Source of the DNA: an uncultured Clostridia bacterium
Lineage (GTDB): Bacteria > Bacillota > Clostridia > Christensenellales > Aristaeellaceae
Assembly (NCBI GenBank): GCA_946534455.1
Contig: CAMNCR010000216.1
Span: forward strand, 1-13,112
Direction: 5' to 3'
Length of the DNA: 13,112 bases
Within the stretch, counting starts at the first letter, position 1, and every line of letters starts with the position of its first letter. Below are positions 1-7,028 of the stretch, piece by piece. A program made the position numbers and the translations under genes. The notes below the pieces were generated by a model that worked only from the letters and a program-made list of their open reading frames with translations, was not told the DNA's origin and searched no databases.

Positions 1-378
1 TGGACGGCGGGGCTCAGCCTGGTGCTGGAGGCCGTTTTTCTGTTGCTTGGGCGGTGGGATTTTTCCGTACTGGGCGGGAACGCGGTGGGCGCGCTGGCGG
101 CCATCGGGAATTTTTTTCTGCTCGGCCTGACGGTGAGCCGCGCGGTGGCCCAGGGAAAGGCGGAGGAAGCGAGCCGCCGGGTCCGGGCGTCCGCCTCGGT
201 CCGCCTGCTGGGGATGGGGCTGCTCTGCGCAGGCGCCATCGGCCTGCTGAAAACCAATCCTTACGCGACGCTGATTCCGCTGCTTTTTCCGCGGATCGGC
301 ATCCTGTTCCGGCCGCTGATTGACCGGAAGCGGGGCGTGGCTCCCGCTGAACCAGAAGGAAGTGATCTGATTGACTGA
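1..378 (+). CDS. atpI: ATP synthase subunit I-like membrane protein, 5'-partial
   Basis: Small hydrophobic protein at the head of the ATP synthase operon. AtpI-type proteins are thought to assist c-ring assembly or cation (Mg2+) supply and are not part of the finished enzyme. The frame is open to base 1, so the start lies upstream and 125 residues plus the stop (TGA 376-378) are visible. Hydrophobic stretches are seen at about visible residues 4-16, 29-47, 68-84 and 87-106, fitting the four-helix plan of the family. A basic loop rich in Arg lies between the second and third. The L-F-P-R-I-G-I-L motif near the end resembles the last helix of clostridial subunit I proteins. The tail is hydrophilic and acidic. 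The stop overlaps the atpB start by 8 nt. An internal GTG at 22 could initiate but has no reason to be preferred over an upstream start. Identity rests on position, topology and the last-helix motif, because this family is poorly conserved. Confidence 0.75.
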   Translation, partial: WTAGLSLVLEAVFLLLGRWDFSVLGGNAVGALAAIGNFFLLGLTVSRAVAQGKAEEASRRVRASASVRLLGMGLLCAGAIGLLKTNPYATLIPLLFPRIGILFRPLIDRKRGVAPAEPEGSDLID

Positions 379-1306
379 ACAGCAGACGCCGGATGTGCAC
401 AGCAGGCACTTCAGAGCGGTGGACTACGGGCTGATTGCCCTGATGATCGTGCCGTTTCTGATCTGCATCGTGCTGAAGGTGCTCTTTACCCCCGCCTCGG
501 AGGGAGTTCACATCTCCGGTGCCCTGGTATTTCTGGAAATTCCTTTTCCGGTGCAGCCTCTGATCATCAGCGAGAGCCAGGTGAACAGCTGGGGCGTGAT
601 CCTGTCGATCCTGGGGCTCTGCCTGTATCTGACCCACGGCCTGACGGCGAAGGCTGTCTGCAGGCGTCAGCTGCTGGCGGAATGGATCGTGGAAAAATGC
701 CAGAAGCTCGTGAAGGACAACATGGGCGAGTATTTTTCCACCTGGGCCGCGTTCATCTGCGCGATTCTGGGGCTCAGCGCCTTTTCGAGCCTGAGCTGCC
801 TGGTGGGGCTCTTCGCTCCCACGGGGGATGTGAACGTGACCGCGGGGTGGGCGGTGCTGGTCTTCTTCCTGATCATGCATTACAAGTTCCGCGGCGGGCT
901 CTGGAACTATTTCATCGGGCTGTTCAAGCCGATTCCGGTTTTTGCGCCGATGAATCTGATCGGGGAGTTTTCCACCCCCCTGTCCATGGCCTTCCGTCAC
1001 TATGGCAACGTGCTGTCCGGCGCGGTCATCTCCGCCCTGATGGCCTCCGCCCTGGGCGGACTGAGCAAGACGCTCCTGGGCTGGCTGCCCGGCATTCTGG
1101 GGGATATTCCCTATCTTCGGGTGGGTATTCCCGCGGTGCTGTCCATCTATTTTGACGTGTTCAGCGGATGCATGCAGGCCTTCATCTTCGCCATGCTGAC
1201 GATGCTGAACGTGGCGGGCGCGGTGCCGTGGGACGAATGGCGCGCGCGCCAGGAGAAGAGAAAGCTGCGCAGCGGCGCAAACGTCACAACGGGAAAAACG
1301 GCCTGA
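371..1306 (+). CDS. atpB: F1Fo ATP synthase subunit a
   Basis: Stator membrane subunit that forms the two ion half-channels against the c-ring. It is 311 aa, with hydrophobic helices at about residues 19-39, 74-92, 122-148, 155-173, 178-230 (two helices) and 249-285. The essential arginine is R209 in F-R-H-Y-G-N, equivalent to E. coli aR210. The usual context is R-L-F-G-N, so His-Tyr after the Arg is a variation. Other family marks are P-T-G-D-V-N-V-T (150-157) and M-Q-A-F-I-F-A-M-L-T (268-277). The start chosen is TTG at 371, preceded by AAGGA at 356-360 with 10 nt spacing. The next in-frame candidate is GTG at 395, which has no clear Shine-Dalgarno. The start overlaps the end of the atpI-like gene by 8 nt. 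The C-terminus is unusually basic (R-A-R-Q-E-K-R-K). Subunit identity is certain and the start is probable. Confidence 0.95.
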   Translation: MTEQQTPDVHSRHFRAVDYGLIALMIVPFLICIVLKVLFTPASEGVHISGALVFLEIPFPVQPLIISESQVNSWGVILSILGLCLYLTHGLTAKAVCRRQLLAEWIVEKCQKLVKDNMGEYFSTWAAFICAILGLSAFSSLSCLVGLFAPTGDVNVTAGWAVLVFFLIMHYKFRGGLWNYFIGLFKPIPVFAPMNLIGEFSTPLSMAFRHYGNVLSGAVISALMASALGGLSKTLLGWLPGILGDIPYLRVGIPAVLSIYFDVFSGCMQAFIFAMLTMLNVAGAVPWDEWRARQEKRKLRSGANVTTGKTA

Positions 1307-1334
1307 GGCCGATGATGAACGGAGGAAAAGCATT

Positions 1335-1622
1335 ATGTTGGAACTGGCAATGGGTATTATGTTGGGTCTGATGGGTCTGGGCGCCGGATGCGCCATGATC
1401 GCGGGTATCGGCCCCGGTATCGGCGAAGGCAACGCGGTGGCCAAGGCCTGCGAGGCGATCGGCCGCCAGCCGGAGTGCAAGAGCGACGTCACGTCCACCC
1501 TGATCATGGGCTGCGCCATCGCGGAAACGACCGGTCTGTACGGTCTGATCGTGGCGATTCTGCTGATCTTTGTCGCGCCCGGGATCTTCACCAATATCCT
1601 GAAGGAAGCCATTAAGGGATAA
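1335..1622 (+). CDS. atpE: F1Fo ATP synthase subunit c, putative two-carboxylate Na+ type
   Basis: Rotor-ring subunit that carries ions through the membrane. It is 95 aa and forms a two-helix hairpin: helix 1 is glycine-rich (about 5-34), the polar loop is R-Q-P-E (44-47), and helix 2 runs about 52-86. The ion-carrying carboxylate is E64 in A-I-A-E-T-T-G-L-Y. Aligned with the Ilyobacter Na+-type c-subunit, Q32 is replaced here by E31 (G-I-G-E-G), S66 by T65, and Y70 is kept as Y69. Two buried glutamates with Thr and Tyr match the two-carboxylate Na+ motif described for Fusobacterium nucleatum. Na+ coupling is therefore likely but inferred. Four cysteines (19, 39, 48, 60) are unusual for this subunit. 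The ATG has a strong GGAGG at 1321-1325 with 9 nt spacing, fitting the high copy number of c. A gap of 28 nt follows atpB and 99 nt precede atpF. Confidence 0.96.
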   Translation: MLELAMGIMLGLMGLGAGCAMIAGIGPGIGEGNAVAKACEAIGRQPECKSDVTSTLIMGCAIAETTGLYGLIVAILLIFVAPGIFTNILKEAIKG

Positions 1623-1721
1623 CCGGGGGCTTTCCGATCCCCTTCGGCTGAGAATGCTTTCAGGCAAATGGCAGCCTTTCGGCCGGAAGTACTATGAATT
1701 GTTAGATGAACGGGGAATAGC

Positions 1722-2231
1722 ATGCAGTATTTAGATGTGATTTCCGTCAATATCTGGAATGTGGTGATCTCCCTGTGCAACCTTCTGCTGCTGACGTGGA
1801 TTGTGAAGAAATTCCTCTTCAAGCGCGTCCAGAAGGTGCTGGCGCAGCGCCGGGAAGCCATCGATGCGGACTATGCCCAGGCGCAGACCGCCCGGGAGCA
1901 GGCGGAGGAGGATCGGCTGAACTACGCGGCGGCCATGGCGGCCGCCCAGCAGACCTCGGACCAGATCATCGCGGATGCTTCCAGAACCGCGGAATACCGG
2001 AGCAATGAGATCATTGGCGAGGCCCGGGAGAAGGCTGCCGATATCCGCCGGCAGGCTGAGGAGGACGCGAAGCTGGAGCGGAAGAAGGCGGAAGCCGATA
2101 TGCGCCGCGAGATCGCGGACGTGTCCGCTCAGCTGACCGGGAAGCTGCTGGAGCGCGAGATCACCGAGAAGGATCATCGCGCGCTGATTGACTCATTCCT
2201 GCAGGAGATCGATCATGACGACAACGAGTAA
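1722..2231 (+). CDS. atpF: F1Fo ATP synthase subunit b
   Basis: Peripheral-stalk subunit that tethers the F1 head to subunit a. It is 169 aa, near the usual 160-170. One N-terminal membrane helix (about residues 10-30, N-I-W-N-V-V-I-S-L-C-N-L-L-L-L) is followed by the typical basic K-K-F-L-F-K boundary. The rest is a long charged helix rich in Ala, Glu, Arg and Gln, as expected for the right-handed coiled-coil dimer that binds delta at its end. Only one b gene is visible, so the stalk is probably a b2 homodimer. The ATG is preceded by a modest GGGGA at 1712-1716, only 5 nt away, weaker than the neighbouring sites. The last 17 nt overlap atpH, which suggests coupled translation. Confidence 0.95.
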   Translation: MQYLDVISVNIWNVVISLCNLLLLTWIVKKFLFKRVQKVLAQRREAIDADYAQAQTAREQAEEDRLNYAAAMAAAQQTSDQIIADASRTAEYRSNEIIGEAREKAADIRRQAEEDAKLERKKAEADMRREIADVSAQLTGKLLEREITEKDHRALIDSFLQEIDHDDNE

Positions 2232-2745
2232 GGAATACGCTGAGGCGCTGTTTGAGCTGTCCGTATCGGAAAACCAGACCACGGAAACGGCCCAGGGCCT
2301 GCGCCTGGTGGAGGAGACGCTGCGGGAGGTGCCGGAATACCGGGCCATGCTCGCGTCCCCGGCCATCAGCAGGGATGTCCGCCTCCAGTCGCTGGAGGAC
2401 GCCTTCCGCGACCGGGTGCCTGCGGTGCTGATGGGCGTGCTGCGGATGATGGTCTCCCGGGGCCATGTGAACGGGCTGGAGGAAATGATCCGTCACTACG
2501 GAGAGCTGGCCCGGGATTTCCGGGGAGAATCCGTCGCCAGGGTTTCCTCCGCCGTCGAGCTGACGGAGGAGGAGAAGGCCGCGCTGCAGGAAAGCCTGGA
2601 AAAGCGCTTCGGCCGCAGGGTGGAGCTCCGCTGCGAAGTGGTTCCCGCGCTGCTGGGCGGGGTCCGGGTCGAAATAGACGGAAAAGTGATTGACGGCAGT
2701 CTCAGAAATAAGCTGGATCAGATCAAGGAAGTGATGCACGAATGA
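2215..2745 (+). CDS. atpH: F1Fo ATP synthase subunit delta
   Basis: OSCP/delta subunit, which joins the b stalk to the top of the alpha3beta3 head. It is 176 aa, the usual family length. The N-terminal helical domain opens with K-E-Y-A-E-A-L-F-E-L, and the C-terminal part carries the conserved L-L-G-G-V-R-V-E-I-D-G-K and I-D-G-S-L-R-N-K-L motifs (about 145-167). The ATG at 2215 is chosen over a TTG at 2188. It has AGGAG at 2203-2207 with 7 nt spacing, and the protein then starts at the usual distance from the first conserved helix. It overlaps atpF by 17 nt and atpA by 4 nt (ATGA at 2742-2745), giving tight translational coupling. Confidence 0.95.
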   Translation: MTTTSKEYAEALFELSVSENQTTETAQGLRLVEETLREVPEYRAMLASPAISRDVRLQSLEDAFRDRVPAVLMGVLRMMVSRGHVNGLEEMIRHYGELARDFRGESVARVSSAVELTEEEKAALQESLEKRFGRRVELRCEVVPALLGGVRVEIDGKVIDGSLRNKLDQIKEVMHE

Positions 2746-4235
2746 CCTCCAAGGCGGTTGAAATCAGCAGTATTATCAAGGAACAGATCAAGCAGTACGA
2801 ATCCAGGATCGAGATGAAGGAAAACGGCACCGTCATTACGGTGGGCGACGGGATCGCCACCGTGTACGGGCTGCGCTCCTGCATGGCCAATGAGTTGCTC
2901 CGCTTTGACGACGGGAGCTTCGGCGTAGCGCAGAATCTGGAGGAGGAAACGGTTTCCGTCGCCATTCTGTCGGACAAGGACAGCGTGCGCGAGGGCTCCG
3001 TGGTATACCGTACCGGAGAGGCGCTGAGCGTGCCGGTGGGCGAGGGCCTGCTGGGCCGCGTGGTGAACGCGCTGGGCGAGCCCATTGACGGAAAGGGACC
3101 GGCGGAGACCCGGGAAATCCGCCCGGTGGAATCCCCGGCGCCCGGCATCATTCAGCGCAAGAGCGTGTCCGTTCCGCTGCAGACCGGCATCAAGGCCATC
3201 GACTCCATGATCCCGATCGGGCGGGGACAGCGCGAGCTCATCATCGGCGACCGTCAGACCGGCAAGACCACCATCGCGGTGGATACAATCATGAACCAGC
3301 GCGGCACGGGCGTCATCTGCATCTATGTCGCCATCGGGCAGAAGCGCACCAGCGTTGTTCAGATTGCCCAGGAGCTGGAAAAGGCCGGCGCCATGCCCTA
3401 TACGATCATCGTTTCCGCCTCCGCGGCGGAGAGCGCGCCGCTGCAGTATATCGCGCCCTACTCCGGGTGCGCCATGGCGGAATATTTCCGGGCTCAGGGC
3501 AAGGACGTGCTGATCATCTACGACGACCTGTCCAAGCACGCGGTGGCATACCGCGCGCTGAGCCTGCTGATTCGCCGGCCTCCGGGACGGGAAGCCTATC
3601 CGGGCGACGTGTTCTATCTGCATTCCCGGCTGCTGGAGCGCGCCGCGTGCGTGGCGCCGGAGTACGGCGGAGGCTCCATCACGGCGCTGCCGATCATTGA
3701 AACCCAGGCGGGCGATGTTTCCGCCTATATTCCCACCAACGTGATTTCCATCACCGACGGGCAGATCTTCCTGGAGACGGAGCTGTTCCACAGCGGCATC
3801 CGGCCCGCCATCAACCCGGGTATCTCCGTCAGCCGCGTGGGCGGCGCGGCGCAGATCAAGGGCATGAAAAAGGTGGCCGGCGAGCTGAAGCTGCTCTACG
3901 CGCAGTACCGCGAGCTGCAGGCCTTTGCTCAGTTCGGCAGCGATCTGGACGCGGACACGAAGTCCCGCCTGGCGCTGGGCGAGCGCATTGTGGAGGTGCT
4001 CAAGCAGAAGCGCTCCTCTCCGGTGCGCGTGGGCTGCCAGGTGGCGATCGTCTACGCGGTGATCAACGGCTATCTCAATGAGGTCGCTCCCGCGGAGGTG
4101 GCGTCCTGGCAGAACGATCTGTTCGAATATCTCGAATCGCGCTACGGCAGCCTGCTGGAGCGGATTGAAGCCGGGCAGTGGGATGACGCGGATGTGCAGG
4201 AAATGCAGGCGGCGCTGAAGGGATTCCGGAGGTAA
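2742..4235 (+). CDS. atpA: F1Fo ATP synthase subunit alpha
   Basis: Non-catalytic nucleotide-binding subunit of the F1 head. It is 497 aa, close to the usual 500-515. An N-terminal beta-barrel (about 25-92) is followed by the nucleotide-binding domain. The Walker A motif is G-D-R-Q-T-G-K-T (169-176), the Walker B strand is V-L-I-I-Y-D-D (256-262), and the alpha/beta signature P-A-I-N-P-G-I-S-V-S is at 355-364. It is followed by R365, the arginine that reaches into the catalytic site on beta. A helical C-terminal domain completes the chain. The start ATG overlaps the atpH stop in ATGA. AAGGA at 2726-2730 lies 11 nt upstream, slightly long, so coupling to atpH may matter. The stop is followed after 3 nt by atpG. 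Confidence 0.98.
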   Translation: MTSKAVEISSIIKEQIKQYESRIEMKENGTVITVGDGIATVYGLRSCMANELLRFDDGSFGVAQNLEEETVSVAILSDKDSVREGSVVYRTGEALSVPVGEGLLGRVVNALGEPIDGKGPAETREIRPVESPAPGIIQRKSVSVPLQTGIKAIDSMIPIGRGQRELIIGDRQTGKTTIAVDTIMNQRGTGVICIYVAIGQKRTSVVQIAQELEKAGAMPYTIIVSASAAESAPLQYIAPYSGCAMAEYFRAQGKDVLIIYDDLSKHAVAYRALSLLIRRPPGREAYPGDVFYLHSRLLERAACVAPEYGGGSITALPIIETQAGDVSAYIPTNVISITDGQIFLETELFHSGIRPAINPGISVSRVGGAAQIKGMKKVAGELKLLYAQYRELQAFAQFGSDLDADTKSRLALGERIVEVLKQKRSSPVRVGCQVAIVYAVINGYLNEVAPAEVASWQNDLFEYLESRYGSLLERIEAGQWDDADVQEMQAALKGFRR

Positions 4236-4238
4236 GCC

Positions 4239-5039
4239 ATGGGAGCAGATATTAAATCTCTGCGGAACCGGATCCGGTCGGTGGACTCCACCCTGCACCT
4301 GACCAAGGCGATGGGCCTGGTGGCCTCCTCCAAAATCCGTCGGGCTACGCGGAACATGAATCAGTCCCGGGAGTACGCCTCGGCGCTGGAGGATCTCGTG
4401 GCGGTTCTCAGCGCTTCTCCGGAATGCGCCCGTTCCCCGTATATGCAGGCGAAGGGGCAGGGAACCCGCCTGATCGTCATCGCGGGGGACCGGGGGCTCG
4501 CGGGCGGGTACAACGCCAACGTCTTCCGTCTGGCGGCCACGGTGCCGGAGGCGGAGGTGATTCCGCTGGGCAAGCGCGCCTGCGAGCGGTACGGCCACAG
4601 CGTCCTTTCCTCGGAGCATTTTTCCGGCGCGGACGCGAAGCGCTGGGCGGATGAGCAGTGCAGGGATTTCCTGGAGGGCCGGTTCGAGCGGCTGGGGATC
4701 CTCTACACCCGGTACAAATCCATGATGAGCCAGGAGGCGACGCTGCTGTGGGTGCTTCCGCTGGAGAAGACGGAGAAGCACGGAGGCGCGGAGCCGGTGT
4801 TTGAGCCCGACGAAGGAACGGTTCTGAACGCCGCGGTGCCGACCTATCTGAGCGGCGTGCTGACGGCCTGCGTGCGGGAAAGCTTCGCCAGCGAGGTGGC
4901 GGCCCGGCGCATGGCCATGGATTCCGCCGGCAAGAACGCGCAGGAAATGATTGACCGGCTGCAGCTGCAGTATAACCGCGCAAGGCAGAACACCATCACG
5001 CAGGAAATTACCGAAATTGTGGCCGGAAGTGGCCTGTAA
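4239..5039 (+). CDS. atpG: F1Fo ATP synthase subunit gamma
   Basis: Central rotor shaft that couples c-ring rotation to catalysis in beta. It is 266 aa, slightly shorter than the usual 280-290. The N-terminal coiled-coil strand contains L-T-K-A-M-G-L-V-A-S-S-K (21-32). The Rossmann-like part has G-D-R-G-L-A-G-G-Y-N (83-92), equivalent to the common S-D-K/R-G-L-C-G-G-x-N. The C-terminal helix ends I-T-Q-E-I-T-E-I-V-A-G-S-G-L. This corresponds to the gamma signature, although Gly-Ser stands where Gly-Ala is usual. The ATG has GGAGG at 4228-4232, inside the last atpA codons, with 6 nt spacing. Only 3 nt separate the genes, so the two are probably co-translated. Confidence 0.97.
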   Translation: MGADIKSLRNRIRSVDSTLHLTKAMGLVASSKIRRATRNMNQSREYASALEDLVAVLSASPECARSPYMQAKGQGTRLIVIAGDRGLAGGYNANVFRLAATVPEAEVIPLGKRACERYGHSVLSSEHFSGADAKRWADEQCRDFLEGRFERLGILYTRYKSMMSQEATLLWVLPLEKTEKHGGAEPVFEPDEGTVLNAAVPTYLSGVLTACVRESFASEVAARRMAMDSAGKNAQEMIDRLQLQYNRARQNTITQEITEIVAGSGL

Positions 5040-5088
5040 TGCCTTCGGAAGAGGGCTGACATCACCCAGATAAAGGGGGAACAGGGAT

Positions 5089-6492
5089 TTGGAAAAGCTT
5101 TTAACAGGAGAGGTTGTCCAGGTCATGGGCCCGGTTGTGGACGTTCGGTTCGGGGATGACCACCTGCCCGCCATCTATAACGCCCTGACGCTGCCGATCG
5201 GGGATCGGACGCTGACCGTTGAGGTGGCGCAGCACATCGGAGACAACACCGTGCGCTGCATTGCCATGGGCTCCACGGACGGCCTGCAGCGGGGGGTGAC
5301 CGTGACCGATACCGGCAAGGGCATTTCGGTTCCTGTCGGCCGGGAAACCCTCGGACGGATTTTCAACGTGCTGGGCGAAGTGGTGGACGACGGTCCCGAG
5401 GTGGAAACCAAGGAAAGATGGGATATCCATCGTCCCGCGCCCGCCTACGAGGAGCTGTCCACCTCCACGGAAATCCTGGAGACCGGCATCAAGGTCATTG
5501 ACCTGATCTGCCCCTACGCCAAGGGCGGCAAGATCGGCATGTTCGGCGGCGCCGGCGTGGGCAAGACGGTCATGATCATGGAGCTGATCAACAATATTGC
5601 CAAGCAGCATGGCGGCCTTTCCGTTTTCACCGGCGTGGGCGAGCGCACCCGGGAGGGCAATGACCTCTACTTCGAAATGAAGGAATCGGGCGTGCTGGCC
5701 AACACGACGCTGGTCTACGGCCAGATGAACGAGCCGCCGGGAGCGCGTATGCGCGTGGGCCTGGCCGGGCTGACCATGGCGGAATATTTCCGCGATGAGG
5801 AAAACCAGGACGTGCTGCTGTTCATCGATAACATCTTCCGTTTCACCCAGGCGGGCAGCGAGGTATCCGCGCTGCTGGGCCGCGTGCCCTCGGCCGTGGG
5901 TTATCAGCCGACGCTGGCGACGGAAATGGGCATGCTGCAGGAGCGCATCACCTCCACCCACAAGGGCTCCATCACCTCCGTGCAGGCGGTGTATGTGCCT
6001 GCCGACGACCTGACGGACCCCGCTCCGGCGACCACCTTCGCGCATCTGGACGCGACGACGGTGCTTTCCCGCGCCATCGCTTCCCAGGGCATCTATCCCG
6101 CCGTGGATCCGCTGGATTCCACCAGCCGCATCCTCAGCGCGGACGTGCTGGGCGAGGAGCACTACCGCATCGCGCGGGAGGTGCAGCGGATTCTGCAGCG
6201 CTACAATGAGCTGATGGACATCATTGCCATCATGGGCATGGACGAGCTGGCCGAGGAGGATAAGCTGCTGGTATCCCGGGCGCGCAAAATCCAGCGCTTC
6301 CTGTCCCAGCCCCTGTTCGTTTCCGAAAAATTCACCGGGATTCCCGGTGTGTATGTGCCGGTGAATGAAACGCTGCGGGGCTTCCGGGAGATCATCGAGG
6401 GCAAGCATGACGATCTGCCGGAAAGCGCGTTCCTGTATGTGGGCACCATCGATGAGGCGGTGGCCAAGGCAAAGCGAGGCGGTCAGGCGTGA
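5089..6492 (+). CDS. atpD: F1Fo ATP synthase subunit beta (catalytic)
   Basis: Catalytic subunit that makes or hydrolyses ATP in the cytoplasmic F1 head. It is 467 aa, the usual length. The Walker A motif is G-G-A-G-V-G-K-T (153-160), the catalytic Glu is E185 in G-V-G-E-R-T-R-E-G-N with R186 beside it, and the Walker B strand is L-L-F-I-D-N (243-248). The signature P-A-V-D-P-L-D-S-T-S is at 337-346. The lever loop D-E-L-A-E-E-D (385-391) corresponds to the DELSEED loop. The start is TTG at 5089, with AAGGGGGA at 5073-5080 and 8 nt spacing. The first in-frame ATG (codon 13) falls inside the conserved first beta strand, so TTG is preferred. A gap of 49 nt follows atpG. The stop overlaps the atpC start (GTGA). 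Confidence 0.98.
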   Translation: MEKLLTGEVVQVMGPVVDVRFGDDHLPAIYNALTLPIGDRTLTVEVAQHIGDNTVRCIAMGSTDGLQRGVTVTDTGKGISVPVGRETLGRIFNVLGEVVDDGPEVETKERWDIHRPAPAYEELSTSTEILETGIKVIDLICPYAKGGKIGMFGGAGVGKTVMIMELINNIAKQHGGLSVFTGVGERTREGNDLYFEMKESGVLANTTLVYGQMNEPPGARMRVGLAGLTMAEYFRDEENQDVLLFIDNIFRFTQAGSEVSALLGRVPSAVGYQPTLATEMGMLQERITSTHKGSITSVQAVYVPADDLTDPAPATTFAHLDATTVLSRAIASQGIYPAVDPLDSTSRILSADVLGEEHYRIAREVQRILQRYNELMDIIAIMGMDELAEEDKLLVSRARKIQRFLSQPLFVSEKFTGIPGVYVPVNETLRGFREIIEGKHDDLPESAFLYVGTIDEAVAKAKRGGQA

Positions 6493-6752
6493 AAACCTAT
6501 CCGCTTGTGATTTCTTCCCCGGACGGTGATCTGTTCCGGGGGGACGCGCAGATGCTGATTCTGCGCGGGACGGAAGGCGATCTGGCCGTGATGGCCGGAC
6601 ATGTTCCCTTCGTGACGGCGGTGAAGCAGGGGGCCTGCACGCTGGTCGGCGCTGAGGGAGAACGCCGGGAGGGGACCATTGAGGAAGGCATACTGACCGT
6701 CGATGCGGAGAAGGTCACCGTGCTGACCTCGGGCCTCCAATGGCGGGAATGA
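6489..6752 (+). CDS. atpC: F1Fo ATP synthase subunit epsilon, short form without C-terminal domain
   Basis: Epsilon connects gamma to the c-ring and, in long forms, inhibits ATP hydrolysis through a mobile C-terminal helical hairpin. This copy is 87 aa. It contains the N-terminal beta-sandwich, with G-T-E-G-D-L-A-V-M-A-G-H-V-P-F (27-41) and the G-x-L-x-V strand near residue 68, but it stops at S-G-L-Q-W-R-E, where the helical hairpin of the usual 130-140 aa protein would begin. It is not an obvious recent frameshift, because an intrinsic terminator begins 6 nt after the stop and leaves no room for lost sequence. The start is GTG at 6489, overlapping the atpD stop by 4 nt, with GAGG at 6476-6479 and 9 nt spacing. 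Short epsilons of about this size are known in a few bacterial lineages. Confidence 0.93.
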   Translation: MKTYPLVISSPDGDLFRGDAQMLILRGTEGDLAVMAGHVPFVTAVKQGACTLVGAEGERREGTIEEGILTVDAEKVTVLTSGLQWRE

Positions 6753-6758
6753 TCTTTT

Positions 6759-6794
6759 ACCAGGCTGGGATACCGGCCTGGTTTTTCTTTTTTT
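6759..6794 (+). terminator. Intrinsic terminator of the ATP synthase operon
   Basis: A 10-bp stem (ACCAGGCTGG pairing with CCGGCCTGGT, one T-G wobble) closes a GATA tetraloop at 6759-6782. It is followed by a T-rich run to 6794 with a single C. It starts 6 nt after the atpC stop codon and should end the atp transcript before the downstream gene. Confidence 0.93.
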
Positions 6795-6856
6795 GCCGGC
6801 ACATCGGGAAAATACCTCATTTTGGGCAATTTCAGGCCAAATTCGGCAGGAATTGG

Positions 6857-6885
6857 TTGACTGGCCGGAGGAAGACTGCTATACT
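6857..6885 (+). promoter_or_regulatory. Sigma-A type extended -10 promoter of the surface-protein gene
   Basis: TTGACT at 6857-6862 and TATACT at 6880-6885 are separated by exactly 17 bp. Each differs from the sigma-70/sigma-A consensus at one base. A TG at 6877-6878 adds the extended -10 element. Transcription would start near 6892, giving a leader of about 135 nt before the ATG at 7029. It lies downstream of the terminator, so the surface-protein gene appears to be transcribed independently. No operator was recognised with confidence. Confidence 0.8.
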
Positions 6886-6931
6886 GACAATAGCTGGAAG
6901 TGTATCCAAAGCTTGTTCAATGCTGCACAGA

Positions 6932-6964
6932 CGCATCGCTTTTTCATTTCTTTCGGCGGATGCG
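6932..6964 (+). promoter_or_regulatory. Possible 5'-leader hairpin
   Basis: CGCATCGC at 6932-6939 can pair with GCGGATGCG at 6956-6964, giving 8 bp with one bulged G around a T-rich 16-nt loop. It sits in the untranslated leader, about 65 nt before the start codon, and has no T-run after it, so it does not look like a terminator. It could influence mRNA stability. A single example without conservation data cannot show function. Confidence 0.3.
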
Positions 6965-7028
6965 AAACAGAACAGATCAGTCAACTGAATCAATGGACGG
7001 ACCGGAGAAGAGAAGGAGGGAAACCTGT

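Noticed and set aside
1623..1721. Possible terminator or attenuator in the 99-nt gap between atpE and atpF
   Set aside because: Only 4-5 bp stems can be drawn and no T-run follows. Reduced expression of atpF relative to atpE is plausible, but nothing here shows the mechanism.
14..1861. Minus-strand open frame of 615 codons opposite atpI to atpF
   Set aside because: It spans four canonical atp genes and their gaps, its product is low-complexity, and no initiation signal is seen.
2188..2214. Upstream TTG as an alternative atpH start
   Set aside because: It would add nine residues with no family counterpart. The ATG at 2215 has a well-placed AGGAG and gives the standard delta N-terminus.
2718..5174. 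Minus-strand open frame of 818 codons opposite atpA and atpG
   Set aside because: It lies over undoubted atpA and atpG coding sequence and its product has no recognisable motif. It is a codon-bias shadow.
6837..6856. Imperfect inverted repeat (CCAAATTC and GAATTGG) just upstream of the -35 box
   Set aside because: The arms differ by one inserted base and no known operator matches. Arms this short and imperfect could arise by chance.
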